64,000 nt of DNA, taken from NCBI RefSeq assembly GCF_000346465.2, contig NC_034012.1, positions 22,169,169 to 22,233,168 of the forward strand, given 5' to 3'. Below, piece after piece: positions 35,563 through 47,279 of this stretch (positions are counted from its first letter, which is position 1; every line of letters starts with the position of its first letter). This stretch comes from Prunus persica (Eukaryota > Streptophyta > Magnoliopsida > Rosales > Rosaceae). The notes below the pieces were generated by a model. It ran no database searches. It was not told the DNA's origin and saw only the letters and a program-made list of their open reading frames with translations. A program made the position numbers and the translations under genes.

Positions 35563-36360
35563 GACACAACAATCACAACAACTTCATACGAAGTTATAAT
35601 GTCACCTTATGCCTCCGGTAAGGGCCCTATCCCATTCGGGAATGCATAGTCCTGTCACGTAACCTACGGCTACATGAGATTAGATTTCGACGTGGATTAA
35701 TTTCGGCAGCATCTCGACACAGTTCTTGAAGTGGGCATAGGTATAAATACCAACGTACCACCCGAAGAACGTACCGAGATGACACCGAAATCTCCACAAT
35801 CGAAACCTAATCCTGTAGCCGAAGATTATGTGACAACACTATGCATTACCAAACTGTCCAAATAATGGGACAATTCAAGAATTAATTGGACCGCAGTCAT
35901 GCATTACGCATCCATGCACGAAATCCAACTAATCTCGAACGGGAAACTATGTGTTACTAAACATAAAAATAAAAGTACGAAGTTAATTTCAATTAACTTC
36001 GTACATCACAACACATTGTGCTATGTCACGCACAATTTCACAACATTATACACATATAACTTCACAAAAAAATTACAAACATAACAAACAAACTTTTACA
36101 ATAACATACCTTCTCAATCGTTCTCCACCAATCACCAATCACAAATATCCCTAACGATAACAAAATTAATAGCGTTACTACGAATTTACATCAATACATT
36201 TAAACTAACGACAAAAAATACATACCCAATGAACGTACTGAATTCACAGCAGAGCAACGGTAGGGAGAATGAGAGAGAGGCAAAATGCAGTGGGAGAGTG
36301 AGAGAGAGGCAGAATGCAGAAACTGCATTCTGCCTCTGCAATGGCAGATATTAAAATGAA
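35563..36360. other. TNP2 leader region of element C, no gene
   Basis: AT-rich sequence with no coding signal between the TNP2 start and the right subterminal array. It should contain the TNP2 promoter and leader. No clear TATA box could be chosen. Confidence 0.4.
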
Positions 36361-36367
36361 GAATACG

Positions 36368-37099
36368 GACTTTGCGCGACGAACAATCCAATCCGTCGCG
36401 CAAAATGCCGTCGCGAAAACCCACTTTTCCGTCGCACAAAAAAACATTTCCGTCGCGCAATTACCTGCCGACATCAGGTTTTTTGCGCGACGAATAAAAG
36501 TATCCGTCGCACAAACATCCGTCGCGCAAATAACATTATTCGTCGCGCAAGGTTTATATTACGTCGCGCAAATAACATTTATTTCGTCGCGCAAGAAAGC
36601 ACCCGCATTACACTTTACGCGACGAAGGTAAATCCGTCGCGCAAAAAAAGTTTTTCCACCATGCATTTTGCCGCCAAAATTAAGTAACCCTCGTTTTCTT
36701 ACGCGACGGTAGATATTTCCGTCGCGCTAAGGCGTCTTTTGCGACGAAAAAGTTCGTCGCGCAAAGTTTTTTACAGCAAAAAAATTAGACAATTTTCTGT
36801 CCATCTTTACGCGACGAAACATTTGGATTGTCGCGCAATATTGTCATGCGCGACGATTGTTGTCGTCGCGCAAGATTCTGGCGCCAAAATAAAAAACTGG
36901 GGTTTTTTCCCCGACCTTTGCTCGACGAAATTAGGTTTGGTCGCGCATAGATTCTTTGCGCGACGAAGATATTTCGTCGCGCTAGTGTTCTGCTGTTTGC
37001 GCTACGGTATTTTTTTTTCGTCGCAATAGTGATTTTTGCGCGACGAAAATATGTTCGTCGCGCAAACGTCCGTCGCGCAAATAGTAAATCGTAGTAGTG
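36368..37099. repeat. Right subterminal TGCGCGACGAA array of element C
   Basis: About 25 GCGCGACG/CGTCGCGC words occur, many in inverted pairs, ending in the terminal repeat. Some copies have decayed to TGCTCGACG or TTGCGCTACG. Confidence 0.9.
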
Positions 37100-37534
37100 T
37101 CTCCCCCACTGCTTTCTTTATGTTCTTCTTTCTATGGGGAATTTTACTTAAAGCTTTCGACATGCACAAGAATAAAAAAGGGTAAACACAACAAAACTTC
37201 TTCTTTTTTAATCTCGTCCATCTGCAATTATTGTTATAGTTTTTTTTCTTATCTTTTTCATTTTATCTATACAATGGTTGGCTCACTTAGATCTGGATTT
37301 ATTTTGGGTGTGTTTTGAAGGTGATTATTTGCTACTTAGATCTGGGAGTTTTGTTTGTTTGTGCTCTTTAAAATGAAGGCTGAAAGCGTGAGCTAATGTT
37401 GAAGGTGTGATTTTTAGTTCAATTTGTTTGACTCCTTAGTTGTACTAAATCATTGTCTCCAATTTTAATTTGGTTAGTTTTTTTTTTTTTGGGTGTATCT
37501 GCAGGTTTGATGGAGGATGCATAACTTTTATTTA
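37100..37534 (+). other. Continuation of duplicated leader block, copy 2
   Basis: From 37255 on the sequence is closely similar to 4220-4500 (GGCTCACTTAGATCTGGATT, GAAGGTGTGATTTTT, ATAACTTTTATTTA). It is an intron-like T-rich region with an acceptor-like CTGCAG before GTTTGATGGAGGATG at 37500. Element B inserted 30 bases further on. Confidence 0.6.
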
Positions 37535-38780
37535 CACTACTACAAAAAGTGAAAAAGACGACCAGAAAACAACGACGGTCTAAGTGAAAACCGTCGTGGT
37601 TTTTAAAAAGACGACGGTTCTAAAAACACCGTCGTGTAATACCACCTTAGACAACTAAAAAATGGAGATTCAAATGGCTGTTCAAAAACAACGACGTACC
37701 TAATTAAACAACCGACGTCTATTTGAAACAGATTTCCGCAGTGTAAAATCAAAGCCAACAAAGAACGGCAGAAGTTATGAATCGACCGACGTAGAAAGTA
37801 AAGACGACGATTTCAATAAAAGCCGCCGTTTTTACTCATAAAATAACATGACGAGGTTTTCGTATAAGACGCCGTATAATTACAAACAAATCCACGGCTT
37901 TAAAATACAAAATATTGCCGTATTAAATTAATGTACAACGACGGAAAATATAAATATATCGACGTCATTCTCGTATAGTTCTACGACGTTATCTTTAAAT
38001 CGTACTATAAAATTTAACGTCGTATTTATTCATTTTATACGTCGTACCTTTAATTGAAACCGTCGTCTTAATAAGAATTTTTGTTAACAATTTTTTTCTT
38101 TGATTTTCTTATCCTACGTCGGTAGATCTACTTAATGACAAGAATTGAAATAACCACGACGGTTTATATAGAAAACCGCCGACATAATCAGATTTTTCTG
38201 AGATCCCAAGGGTTACGAAATCTTACCAGATGGAACTCTGTTCCACATCATAATCTTAACAGATGACACAGATTTGCAATCAGAGAGACAATTTTTTGGA
38301 AGTTGATGATGTGTGTGCGTTTGTGTACCTACAAATATTATACCTAACGTCGTTGCAAATTTGCAATCAGAGAGACAATTTTCAACGACGGTTATATTAT
38401 ACCTAACGACGTTTAAAAAACAAATCAACGTCGCTCAACAAATATATTACGTCGTCTTAGTCTTACTTAAGACGACGAAAAACGACGACAGTAATACAAA
38501 AACAGTCGTTGTTTTTATATTCTTATTTATTTAAATCTGTCATCCAAAAAAGAAACTTTACATATTCCAGAACATTAATTTCCTTCATTTTAAATTTCCT
38601 CCGGAAAAAAAACTCTATTTATAACGCACTGTAATTGAAAAATAAACTGAAAGGTCACGGGAAAAAAAATTCTATTCATAATTTAAAAATTCAAATCCAC
38701 GTCGGTTATATTAAACCTAACGACGTTAAATGAAAAGATTCCACGTCACAAAACAAAGAAAAGACGACGGTAGAACAGAA
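37535..38780. repeat. 5' subterminal array of element B
   Basis: The array is identical in style and largely in sequence to 10127-10725 of A. It includes an extra ~700 bp (about 37970-38700) missing from A, with a direct repeat of GCAATCAGAGAGACAATTTT at 38276 and 38358. Confidence 0.8.
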
Positions 38781-38888
38781 AACCGCCGTTGTTTCAGTTT
38801 CTTTAACAGTTTGGTCCTTTATCTTTCTGCAGGACTTGTATAGTTCAAAGCATTGACTTGTATAGTTCAAAGTATAGTTCAAAGCACT

Positions 38889-39277
38889 GATTCGATTGCT
38901 CATGCTTTAGAGGCCATCTGAAGCCATTTCTATTCTTTATCGCATTCTTGAAACCCATCGTCTTCTTCTGAAGCTCTACGGATAAAGGAAGAGGCTATCA
39001 CAAATCTGACCGATCTTCTTAGCCAAGAAAATCAAGCAGAGGATCAGGCACATCTGATCTTCAGATTTCCCTGAGAAGCGAACTTTCCTTCGACAGCGAG
39101 TGGAGGCCAGGCTTGCATCTCTTTTGATGGAAAGCAAGGAGTATTCAGAAGCACTAAGTGTCCTATCAGGCTTGATCAAGGAAGTGAGAAGGCTAGTTGA
39201 CAAGCTTCTTCTTGTGGACATAGATTTGATGCGAGTAAGCTCAATTTCTCTTTGAGAAAGACATCCAAATTATTGTC
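38889..39277 (+). pseudogene. RPN6: Captured RPN6 (26S proteasome subunit) fragment in element B
   Basis: Frame-shifting translation gives DSIAHALEA, SEAISILYRILE, SSSEALRIKEEAITNL, then SDLQIS, EKRTFLRQRVEARLASLLME, SKEYSEALSVLSGLIKEVRR, LLLVDIDLM and SKLNFSLRK. This is the start of RPN6/PSMD11, which stabilises the lid-base contact of the 26S proteasome. At least two internal segments are missing (before SDLQIS and before EKRTF), with several frameshifts. No intron is seen; plant RPN6 genes can be intronless, so this does not prove an RNA intermediate. It lies upstream of TNPA in the same sense. Confidence 0.9.
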
Positions 39278-39719
39278 TTTGAGATGTGAGAGACAGTGTC
39301 TCTGAGAGAGGAAGAACTTGGAACCCTAAATGTAAACCGAAAATGAATGAAAGCGACAAATTTATAGAATAAATTTTTAAAACCAACGGCGGTCCTTACA
39401 AAAAAACCGCCGTTTAAATTGTAAAATCAACGTCGGTATTAACGACGTATATTACAGAAATCCACGTCGGTACATTAATAAAAACGACGTGTTAAATAAT
39501 CTACCATGACGCGAGTTATTACTTATGTACTTTAATTTTTGAGTTTACTACGACGGTACCTACAACACTACTGTCGTATTTATTTACCACGTCCGAAGTT
39601 AAATGTACCGTCGTATTTTGTAATTTATACGTCGTAGTTATATGTAACCGCCGTATTATTTTTTTGAAATGGTTTTATATGTAAGCAACTTTTCGTCTAC
39701 CTGACTTACACATGCACTG

Positions 39720-39877
39720 TTTCCAAACCCGATTAAAAATTTCAATCTCCAGAGAAAACTTTTTGTCTTTTTTCCTTGTCAGAGCACTGTCAGAGTATCT
39801 CATCGTCTTCCTCTCGTCTTCTTCGTCGTCTCTGAACTTAAACATCGTCTTCCTCTTGCTTTGATTGCACGCAAAAG
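39720..39877 (+). other. Putative non-coding leader exon of the TNPA/Ulp1 gene (element B)
   Basis: A CT-rich, motif-free stretch ends in GCAAAAG at a GTAAGC donor (39877/39878). The next acceptor, TTGCAG at 40772, is 15 bases before the start codon. The matching stretch in A is 9235-9400. The minus-strand frame 39675-39923 is antisense to it. Confidence 0.45.
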
Positions 39878-40178
39878 GTAAGCTTTCATTTTCACTATTT
39901 TGGTTGCTGTTTTGCATGCTCATACGTTTTTTGTTTGAAAAATCTTTTTACCTTTTTTCTGGCCAAAATCATTTTACTTCTTTCCAAGTTTGATAAAATA
40001 TACAGACAAAGAGGGAAAGTTTCCAACTTTGAAAACAACTACCTCAACTAAATAAGACGACGGTAGCTTCTTATTTACGTGGTTAAATATGTAGACCACG
40101 ACGGTTCGTCAGTCGTTCTAGCGTCGTCTGAAAATTGACAAAGTTGTTTTTAAAATTATAGTCTTTTTTTTATTTGCT

Positions 40179-40446
40179 TGTTTAATTGCAGGTTTGATTT
40201 CTCTGAACAATGGTTTTTGTTTTTCCCTAATTTGATAAAATATAAAGAAAAAGAAAGTAGGGTTGGTATCTAATATAGACGACAGTATCTTATTGTTTTA
40301 CGTCGTGTGAATGTTAATACCACGACGTCATATTAAAATACCGTCGTCTATATAAGATTCCAAAACTTTTTTTCTTGGCCTTGTATTTTATCAAATTAGA
40401 AAACAAAAACCATGGTTCAGAAAAATCAAATCTGCAATCAAACATT
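40179..40446. repeat. Inverted repeat in the TNPA leader intron (element B)
   Basis: Arms of about 130 bases each hold TTTGATAAAATA and ATGGTTTTTGTTTT-type blocks in opposite orientation, meeting near 40320 at an ACGTCGTG-rich centre. A third partial copy of the arm follows at 40447-40520. Confidence 0.75.
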
Positions 40447-40786
40447 CACAGAGAAAGAAAGAAGGGTTTTGGATCCTTATATAGACGACGGTATATTACT
40501 ACTGACGTCGTGTGAACATCAATACCACGACGTTATATAAATATTTCGTCGTTTATAGTTAATTATCACGTCGTCCGGTAAATATCGACGTAATAAGTTA
40601 TTATTACGTCTTATTTTATATTATTTCGTCGTTGTTTAATTCCCTTGGTTTTAAACATTTATTACGTCTGAGATTATTTCATTGCGTCGTTTAAAATCAT
40701 ATCATACGTCGTATTTTATTAATAACCGTCGTTTGTGTTCTTAATCTTTTCCTGAAATATTTTCACTTGCAGTTTTGTCTGTAAAA

Positions 40787-43700
40787 ATGGTTTCTCAAGA
40801 CCAAAGTAAGGACTCTAGCTCCAAGAAAAATGGAGGTAAGGAGCTTAGAATGGTAACTCCTCAAGAGAAGTCTTCGAAGAAGATGAAGTTTGCTTCATCA
40901 TCTGCTGAGACAGAACCAACCAGCACGACAACAATCTCTGATGATTCAAAGTCTGGTCGAGGTATGAGCACAATGCCTCGTGTTGTGAAGAGAAAACTTC
41001 AGAAACTCAAGCCAATTGTTGAGTACAATAAAAGGGGGAAAGGAATTGGCCAAGCACATAGTGAGATGCAGTCCTACATTGGTGTGTTGGCACGCTCCAG
41101 AGTTCCACTTGTGGACATGAAATGGGCTCAAATCCCCAAGGATATAAAGGAGCAGATTTGGGAAGCAGTTGACATTGCTTTTGTGGTAGGTCAAGGGGGC
41201 AAGAACTCTGTGTTAGCTTCTGCTGCCAAGAAATGGAAGGATTTCAAGTCTACACTAACGAGGCATTATATCCTTCCATACACCAATGACAGGGAGAGAT
41301 TAAGCCAACCCCCTGAAACATATAAATTCATAGAGAAAGCACAATGGGATGCCTTTGTAGCTTCAAGGTTATCCAAAGATTTTGAGTCTGTGCATTCTCA
41401 ACATGCACAGATTTGGGAGAAACTCGAGTACAATCATCGATTGTCTCAAAAAGGATATGCTGGTTTGGAGGATCAATTGGAGGAAACCATGCCTGGGGTA
41501 GAAATTGATCGATCTACCTTATGGAAGAGAGCTAGACAGGACAAACATGGTAACATCCCGGATCCAAAGGTGGCAGAGAAAGCAAAATTAATTGTAAGCC
41601 TACTCACTCTGTTTTAAATTTTTATTAAACTGTGAATAATTCTTATTACGTCTTATGTTATATTTTGCGTCGTGTGAATGATATTACCACGTCGAAATTT
41701 TTTAAAAAACGTCGTTAAAGGTCTAAATAGGAATCACTACTCTGTTTTCTGTAATTATAGCATAAGATGTCGGTGGTTCATTTTCGCGTCGTTTGTATTA
41801 AATTACTACGTCGAAATGTTTTAAACAAGGTCGTTAAAGGTGTGAATATTGAATCATCCCTCTGTTATCTGTAAATAAAGCATAAGACGTCGGTGGTTTA
41901 TTCATTTCGTCGTTTTAAAAAACTAACCACGTCGGTATAACTACCGTCGTGATAAATTATAATAACGTCGATTTATATGTTATTGCGTCGTGTGAAATTA
42001 TATAATACGTCGTTTGTATATAAATAACCGTCGTGTGTTTTTTGTTCTTACTTTTTTATATATCTTTGCTTTAGGATGAATTGCAAAAACAAGTCTCGGA
42101 AGGCAAAGTCACTGCAAAAAAGATGGAAGCTAAGGCAAGGGAAGAGGCTTTAAGGATGGAGGCTAGAACCAAACAATTGGTAGAGGCTGAGAGGGAGCAT
42201 TTCCTGAGTCAGCTTTCCCAATTAATTCCCAATTTTGATCCAAGCATGCTTAAACCAAGAATTAGCCAAAGTCCCAAAAATCCAATGTCTGACAAAGTAA
42301 GCTGCTCTGGAGGTGATGTGAGATCCCTACATTTTGAGGATGATACTGCCAAAAATGGGAAACATCAGGAAGAAAAGGTAACATATCTGAACTTTGAATT
42401 CTCTGTTTTTTTAAAAACCATTAGACGTCGTTATTATTAATAAAACCGTCGTTTGAAATACATACCACGACGATTTTAAAAATAAACCGTCGTTTGTATT
42501 TCAATACCACGTCGTATTTAGTTTACTTGTTTTACACGCCATTAAACGTCGTTATTTTTAAAACTTTGTGGTTTTTAGACGACGGTGTTAGTCATTCCCG
42601 ACGTAATATATAAATCCCACGACGTTTACTATTTACCATCGTTTAATAATTTAAGACGTCCATAATTCTTACATATTGTCTTGTGTTTTGTCTTACCACG
42701 ACGTTTGAATTTAATTTTTTTACTTTCTCTACATTCTTTATTACTTAAAACAGAAAAATGAAGGAAATCAAGATGAAGAGAAGAATGAAGAAAAACAAGA
42801 TGAAAAGGAGAAAGAAGATGAAGAAAAGCATGACGACAAGGTATGTTCACATAACTTTGCCTTTTTTATTTGTTTTTCAAAATTTCAGACGTCGATATTT
42901 TTCTTTAAACCGTCGTTTGTTTACAACTTAGACGGCGGAATTTTTTTTTAAGACGTAATAAATTATTCACCACGACGGTTTTTTCACCGTCGTTTAAATT
43001 CTTTTCAGACGACGTTTTATTCCTTAAACTGTCGTTTTTATTGAATTACCACGTCATTTTTTTTATTTCTTTAAACAGGTTATTAAAGTTGTTGATTATT
43101 CAAATATGGAGGCGCCATCTTCTTTAAAATCCCTTTGTCGTTATGTGGAAACGACACTCGTGCCTCAGGATAAGACCCTGCACTTTACAATTGATAAGGA
43201 GGTGTTTGGTCTAGAACGCGATACCTTCGTCCTGCCTGAAGATATTACACAATTTGCAGGCATGGAAGAAATATGAGCTACTGTGGTTGCTGTATATATG
43301 AGGTTTGTCATTCTAAAATAATACGTCGTTGGTTTATTTATTGCGTCGTCTTAACTAACTAACCACGTCGTTAGTATGTACCGTCGTGATAAATATATTA
43401 TAACGTCGTTGTCTATTTCAGTACGTCGTGTGAAATTTTATAATACGTCGTTTTGTTATACATAACCGTCGTGTGTTTTTTTGTGCTGACTTGTTTATAT
43501 TATTTTATATATTTAGGTACTTACATGATGTTTTGAAACAAGCAAATATGTGCAGCATGGTTGGCTTTATCGACCCTGCTACAGTTAGTGCCAACTCTGG
43601 GACAATAGCTGACATATCACGATTAGTAGCAGCTCGACTTCAGAAGACTGATGGTGAACAGATTTTCATGATGCCTTACAATCCAGGGTTAGTCTCCTTA

Positions 43701-44467
43701 ACAGGATTTTGTTTTTATGATTTTCAATAAATGACAGCGTATAAACTAACCACGTCGGTGTTTTATTTTATTGAGTCGTTTGAAACTACTAACCACGTCG
43801 GTAGTTATTTATCGTCGTGATAAATATATAATGTCGTCGATTGCTACTTTATTTCGTCGTGTGAAATATTATAATATGTCGTTTTTGTAAATAACCGTCG
43901 TTTTTATATTAATTTTGTGCAGCCGTCATTGGATCTTGCTGATTGTGAGAGCAAAGAGGGAAACCGTCTATTTTCTGGATCCTCTGCCCGGAAATCGTGT
44001 GGTCGATGAAGAGGCCAAAAACATCGTGAACAGTGCTATAAAAATATATAATTCTCACATAGCCAGAGCAGGCCGTAAAGCAGTAATTTGGAAAACTCTG
44101 TCAGACACACCAAAGCAACCCAGCAGTGTCGAATGCATGTATTATGTGATGCGCTTCATGAGGGACATCATCATGGATCCTTCCTTGGCGTTTGAGAAGA
44201 AGGTAAGAAGAAATTACCTTTATACATTTTACGTCGTTTTTTGTATTATCAACGACGGTCATGTAAAATTACCGTCATTGAATAGATATACTACGTCGGT
44301 TATGAAAAATATCGTCGTCTGTGATTGAATTTCTTTTTATTTATAAACCCTAATAGTCATTGTTTATGCAGTATGCCAAGGGAAAACAGGAAGCGCCATA
44401 CCCCCAAGAAGCAATTGATGAAGTCCGGAATGAATGGGCAGAGTTTGTTTGCCTTCACTTGGAATAG
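40787..44467 (+). pseudogene. TNPA-type Transposase_24 / Ulp1 (C48) protease gene of element B, one internal stop
   Basis: Predicted exons are 40787-41593, 42075-42377, 42754-42840, 43079-43302, 43517-43687, 43923-44202 and 44372-44467. All have GT/AG borders in phase, 655 codons plus stop. The order is a Ser/Lys-rich start, Transposase_24 (WAQIPKDIKEQIWEAVDIAF), a basic coiled coil (KKMEAKAREEALRMEAR), an acidic Lys/Glu linker, and a Ulp1-like C48 peptidase. The peptidase shows His in RHWILLIV, Asp in VYFLDPLPGNR, and Gln and Cys in PKQPSSVECMYYVMRFM. One TGA at 43274-43276 interrupts the frame between the linker and the protease. Compared with A, the DVLTMALGPEHPGR segment is missing. Ulp1 domains in plant transposons are known, but their role is not settled. 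Confidence 0.82.
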
Positions 44468-44929
44468 GGGAATTATTGAACACTTGATATTTATGTATAA
44501 TGTACAAATTTTGTCTATAATATATAATGTAAAAATTTGTTGAGGTTTTCTTAAATTAAAGAAAAAACAAACATACAAATTGCGTAACCGACGTGTAATA
44601 CTTTTCCAACGACCTAATAAAGTCAAAAACCGTCGTTTTTTGTTGTTTCGTTTTAAACAAATCCGACGTAAAAGGATATTTAGACGACGTTCTTTGAACA
44701 ATTGAGTCGTTTATGGTTTACAACGTCTTCAATTTCTTAAGGGTTGAGGGTAGTACTTTGTAACGACAGCGGTTAAGTCGTGGAATATATATTTTACGTC
44801 GGATAGTTAAATATCCGCCAAGGTTTCTCATTTAAACGACGTTATTTTAACAACTTAGTCGTCTATTACAATTTACAACGTCTACAATTTATTAACACCG
44901 ACGTGGTTTGTTGTTGTGATAAGAATATT

Positions 44930-45300
44930 TTATTATTTTTATATCAAAATATTCAAAATAAATTTAAAATAAATCAGAAAAATGCAAAGTCAACTCCTAT
45001 GAAGTCATTGATATATTTTCTTCCCCCTAAACCTTGAAAAAATTCATTTTGAATAACAAAAATTTAAAATGACCATCCAAAACAAAATTGTTTTGATGAG
45101 TCATAAAATCACTTCTAGTTTTATGGTTTAGGGTTTAGAGTCTAGGGTTTAGAGATTAGGGTTGTTATTTATTGGGGTTTATTTTTAAAGTATAATTTTT
45201 GGGTAGTCTAGGGTATATATTAGGCTGTAAAACCATAAACCCTTTTATAAACTTAAATTTTTAAATTATATAATTTAGTTTTAAGGGTTTAGGGTATTAA
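44930..45300. repeat. Telobox-like TTTAGGG cluster and AT-rich intergenic segment of element B
   Basis: GGTTTAGGGTTTAGAG and related words occur at 45118-45170, with further copies near 45280. The segment lies between the TNPA/Ulp1 gene and the TNP2 leader. Confidence 0.65.
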
Positions 45301-45699
45301 TTTTTAACGACGGTGGTTGAGTCGTGGAATACATATGTTACGTCGTGCAGTAAAATATCCGACATGGTTTATACTTTAAACGACGTCATTTTAATATGTA
45401 AGTCGTCTATTATAATTTACAACGTCTTCAATTTCTTAACCCCGACGTGGTTTTTCAGTCGTCTTTATATCAAAATATTCAAAATAAATTTAAAATTAAT
45501 CCGAAAAATGAAGCGTCAAAATAAACGGCGTTACGTTCAGTGTTTCCGTCGTGGAATATTACATTTACGTCGGTTCTTGTAGAACTTTCGCCATGGTTTT
45601 TCTTTCGACGTTTTAAAGAGCGCGCTCTCTAAAAATTTTCGCGCGACCTAAATTTTTAAGATTTGGCTCTTATTCTTATACTTCTAACCCTGAACCCTA

Positions 45700-46150
45700 A
45701 AATTTTCAGATTTCGCGCAACATAACATTTCGCTCTCTCACTTCTGCTCTAATTAAAAGTTGCACTCTCCAGGCTCCGTCGAATCTGTGAGCTCGTCCAA
45801 CCTGTAAGTACAAACCCTATCTTCCCCTTGTAAATTCATTGAATGATATTAGGTTGTTTTGTTAAAGGGTTTTAGGTATATGCTTTGCGATCTGTTAATA
45901 ATGTGCTTATAGGTATGGGTTCATGGATTTTCTGTTTAATGGGTTCATGGATTACATTATCTGTTATGTTGAATTGGGAATGGATTTAATTTTGTCGGAT
46001 CTTTTAATCACCCTATGTTATGTTGAATTGGGAATGGATTTATTGTTTTCATGCTTGGTTTCATGTATATGTTGGTTTCTTGCTTGGTTTCATATATATG
46101 TTGTGTTCTTAATGGGTTTTGGGTTCTTGAAAATAAACTGAGACACGACG
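45700..46150 (+). promoter_or_regulatory. Leader/promoter remnant of TNP2 in element B
   Basis: A motif-free stretch contains a likely leader exon ending CGTCCAACCT at a GTAAGTA donor (45803/45804). A duplicated ATGTTGAATTGGGAATGG block follows at 45966 and 46018. The catalytic exons that should follow are absent. Confidence 0.35.
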
Positions 46151-46303
46151 CCTTTTTAGGCATACGACGACGATTACACGGATGAGTCCTACCTTATATC
46201 GAGTACGTATGAGTTTTATTCTTTAAGTTTCCATTTTAAATTATTTCTTATGTTTATCTTATATATTTGGGACCGTAATGCTTGAATTTTTCGTGTCATG
46301 TAG

Positions 46304-47139
46304 GCAACATATGATCCACATCAAGACTGCTTATCCAAAATTTAGAAAGAGAACAAAGTGGCTGCAGGATAAGCACAATAGCACTTTCATTCAATGGCTA
46401 CGCTTCAAGGTATATGTTGTTGAATAACATATTTTTCTTTTAATTTTCTTCTTATTTCTATGTTAGATTGAATTAAGATATGATTAATTTGCAGGTTCAA
46501 AGTGAACTTGAGGAAGACAATCATGGCGTATCAGAAAATTTAAGGTGGCTAGCAGCTGGTCCAAACATGGCAGTGCCATTATATAGGAGCTATCTTATTA
46601 AAGGTATTAAATTCAATATCAAGGCACAAGATGATGTGCGGACAACTCAAAATAGTGGAGTTTATTTACTTGCACATACCATGCAAGTTGCTAGTGCCAA
46701 GGATAAAAACCCAATTCTCTCAAATATGGGTTTCTATGGTGTCATTCAAGAAATTTGGGACCTTGACTACCAAAAGTTTACAATCCCAGTCTTTAGGTGT
46801 GATTGGATAGATAGTTCTGGTCTTGTAGTCGACGAACTTGGATTTACCCTTGTAGATTTGAGTAAAATTGGACATAGGAATGACCAATTTGTTTTGGCTT
46901 CTCAAGTCAAACAAATATTTTTTGTTGACGACCCGATGCATCGTGGTTGGTCGGTAGTGTTATCAATGCCTAATAGAGAATATAATGATGTTATTGGTGA
47001 TGAAGTCTTAGGTGATGTGATAATTGAGTGTGAGCCATTTACTAGAGGGATGCCAAATGTTGACACATTTGATGAACTGGTGGGTGAGTTAGGTGGTCAA
47101 AATATTCGAGATGGGTGTGAAGATATATGGATTGAATGA
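46304..47139 (+). pseudogene. TNP2 C-terminal remnant (DUF4216) of element B
   Basis: Two exons, 46304-46409 and 46495-47139, give KWLQDKHNSTFIQWLRFK, then VQSELEEDNHGVSENLRWLA and a DUF4216 domain (TTQNSGVYLLAHTMQVASAK, FYGVIQEIWDLDYQKFTIPV, QVKQIFFVDDPMHRGWSVVL). It ends in an acidic tail. The Transposase_21 and DUF4218 domains that normally precede this are missing, so the remaining product has no catalytic residues. Confidence 0.88.
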
Positions 47140-47279
47140 TGCTTATGTAATTGGCAGTGTATGACATTAATTTTGTAATATATTGTAATGTGATTTCTTC
47201 ACTTTCATTATACAGGTTTTGGCCACAAAACAATCAGTGCAAAAAATACTGGTTCCAGATTACATCATTATATTCTGCA

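Larger units (their letters stand above)
26470..37099 (-). mobile_element. CACTA element C, 10630 bp
   Basis: The ends are CACTACTACATTTTACAC on the left and CACTACTACGATTTACTA on the right (reverse complement), both running into TTTGCGCGACG, and the TCT duplication flanks them (26467-26469, 37100-37102). Coding is on the minus strand: TNP2 (35541-31967) and then a TNPA-like gene (29018-27207). TTGCGCGACGAA words fill both ends and an internal block. It carries all gene parts of a CACTA element, but TNP2 is disrupted. Confidence 0.95.

Noticed and set aside
26470..37099. Treating the CACTACTAC ends as a Helitron or MULE
   Set aside because: The 3-bp duplications, CACTA termini and TNP2/TNPA genes are specific to CACTA elements.
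39675..39923. 82-codon minus frame in element B (and + frame at 9239-9472 in A)
   Set aside because: Antisense to the probable TNPA leader exon; the two versions differ by frameshifts.
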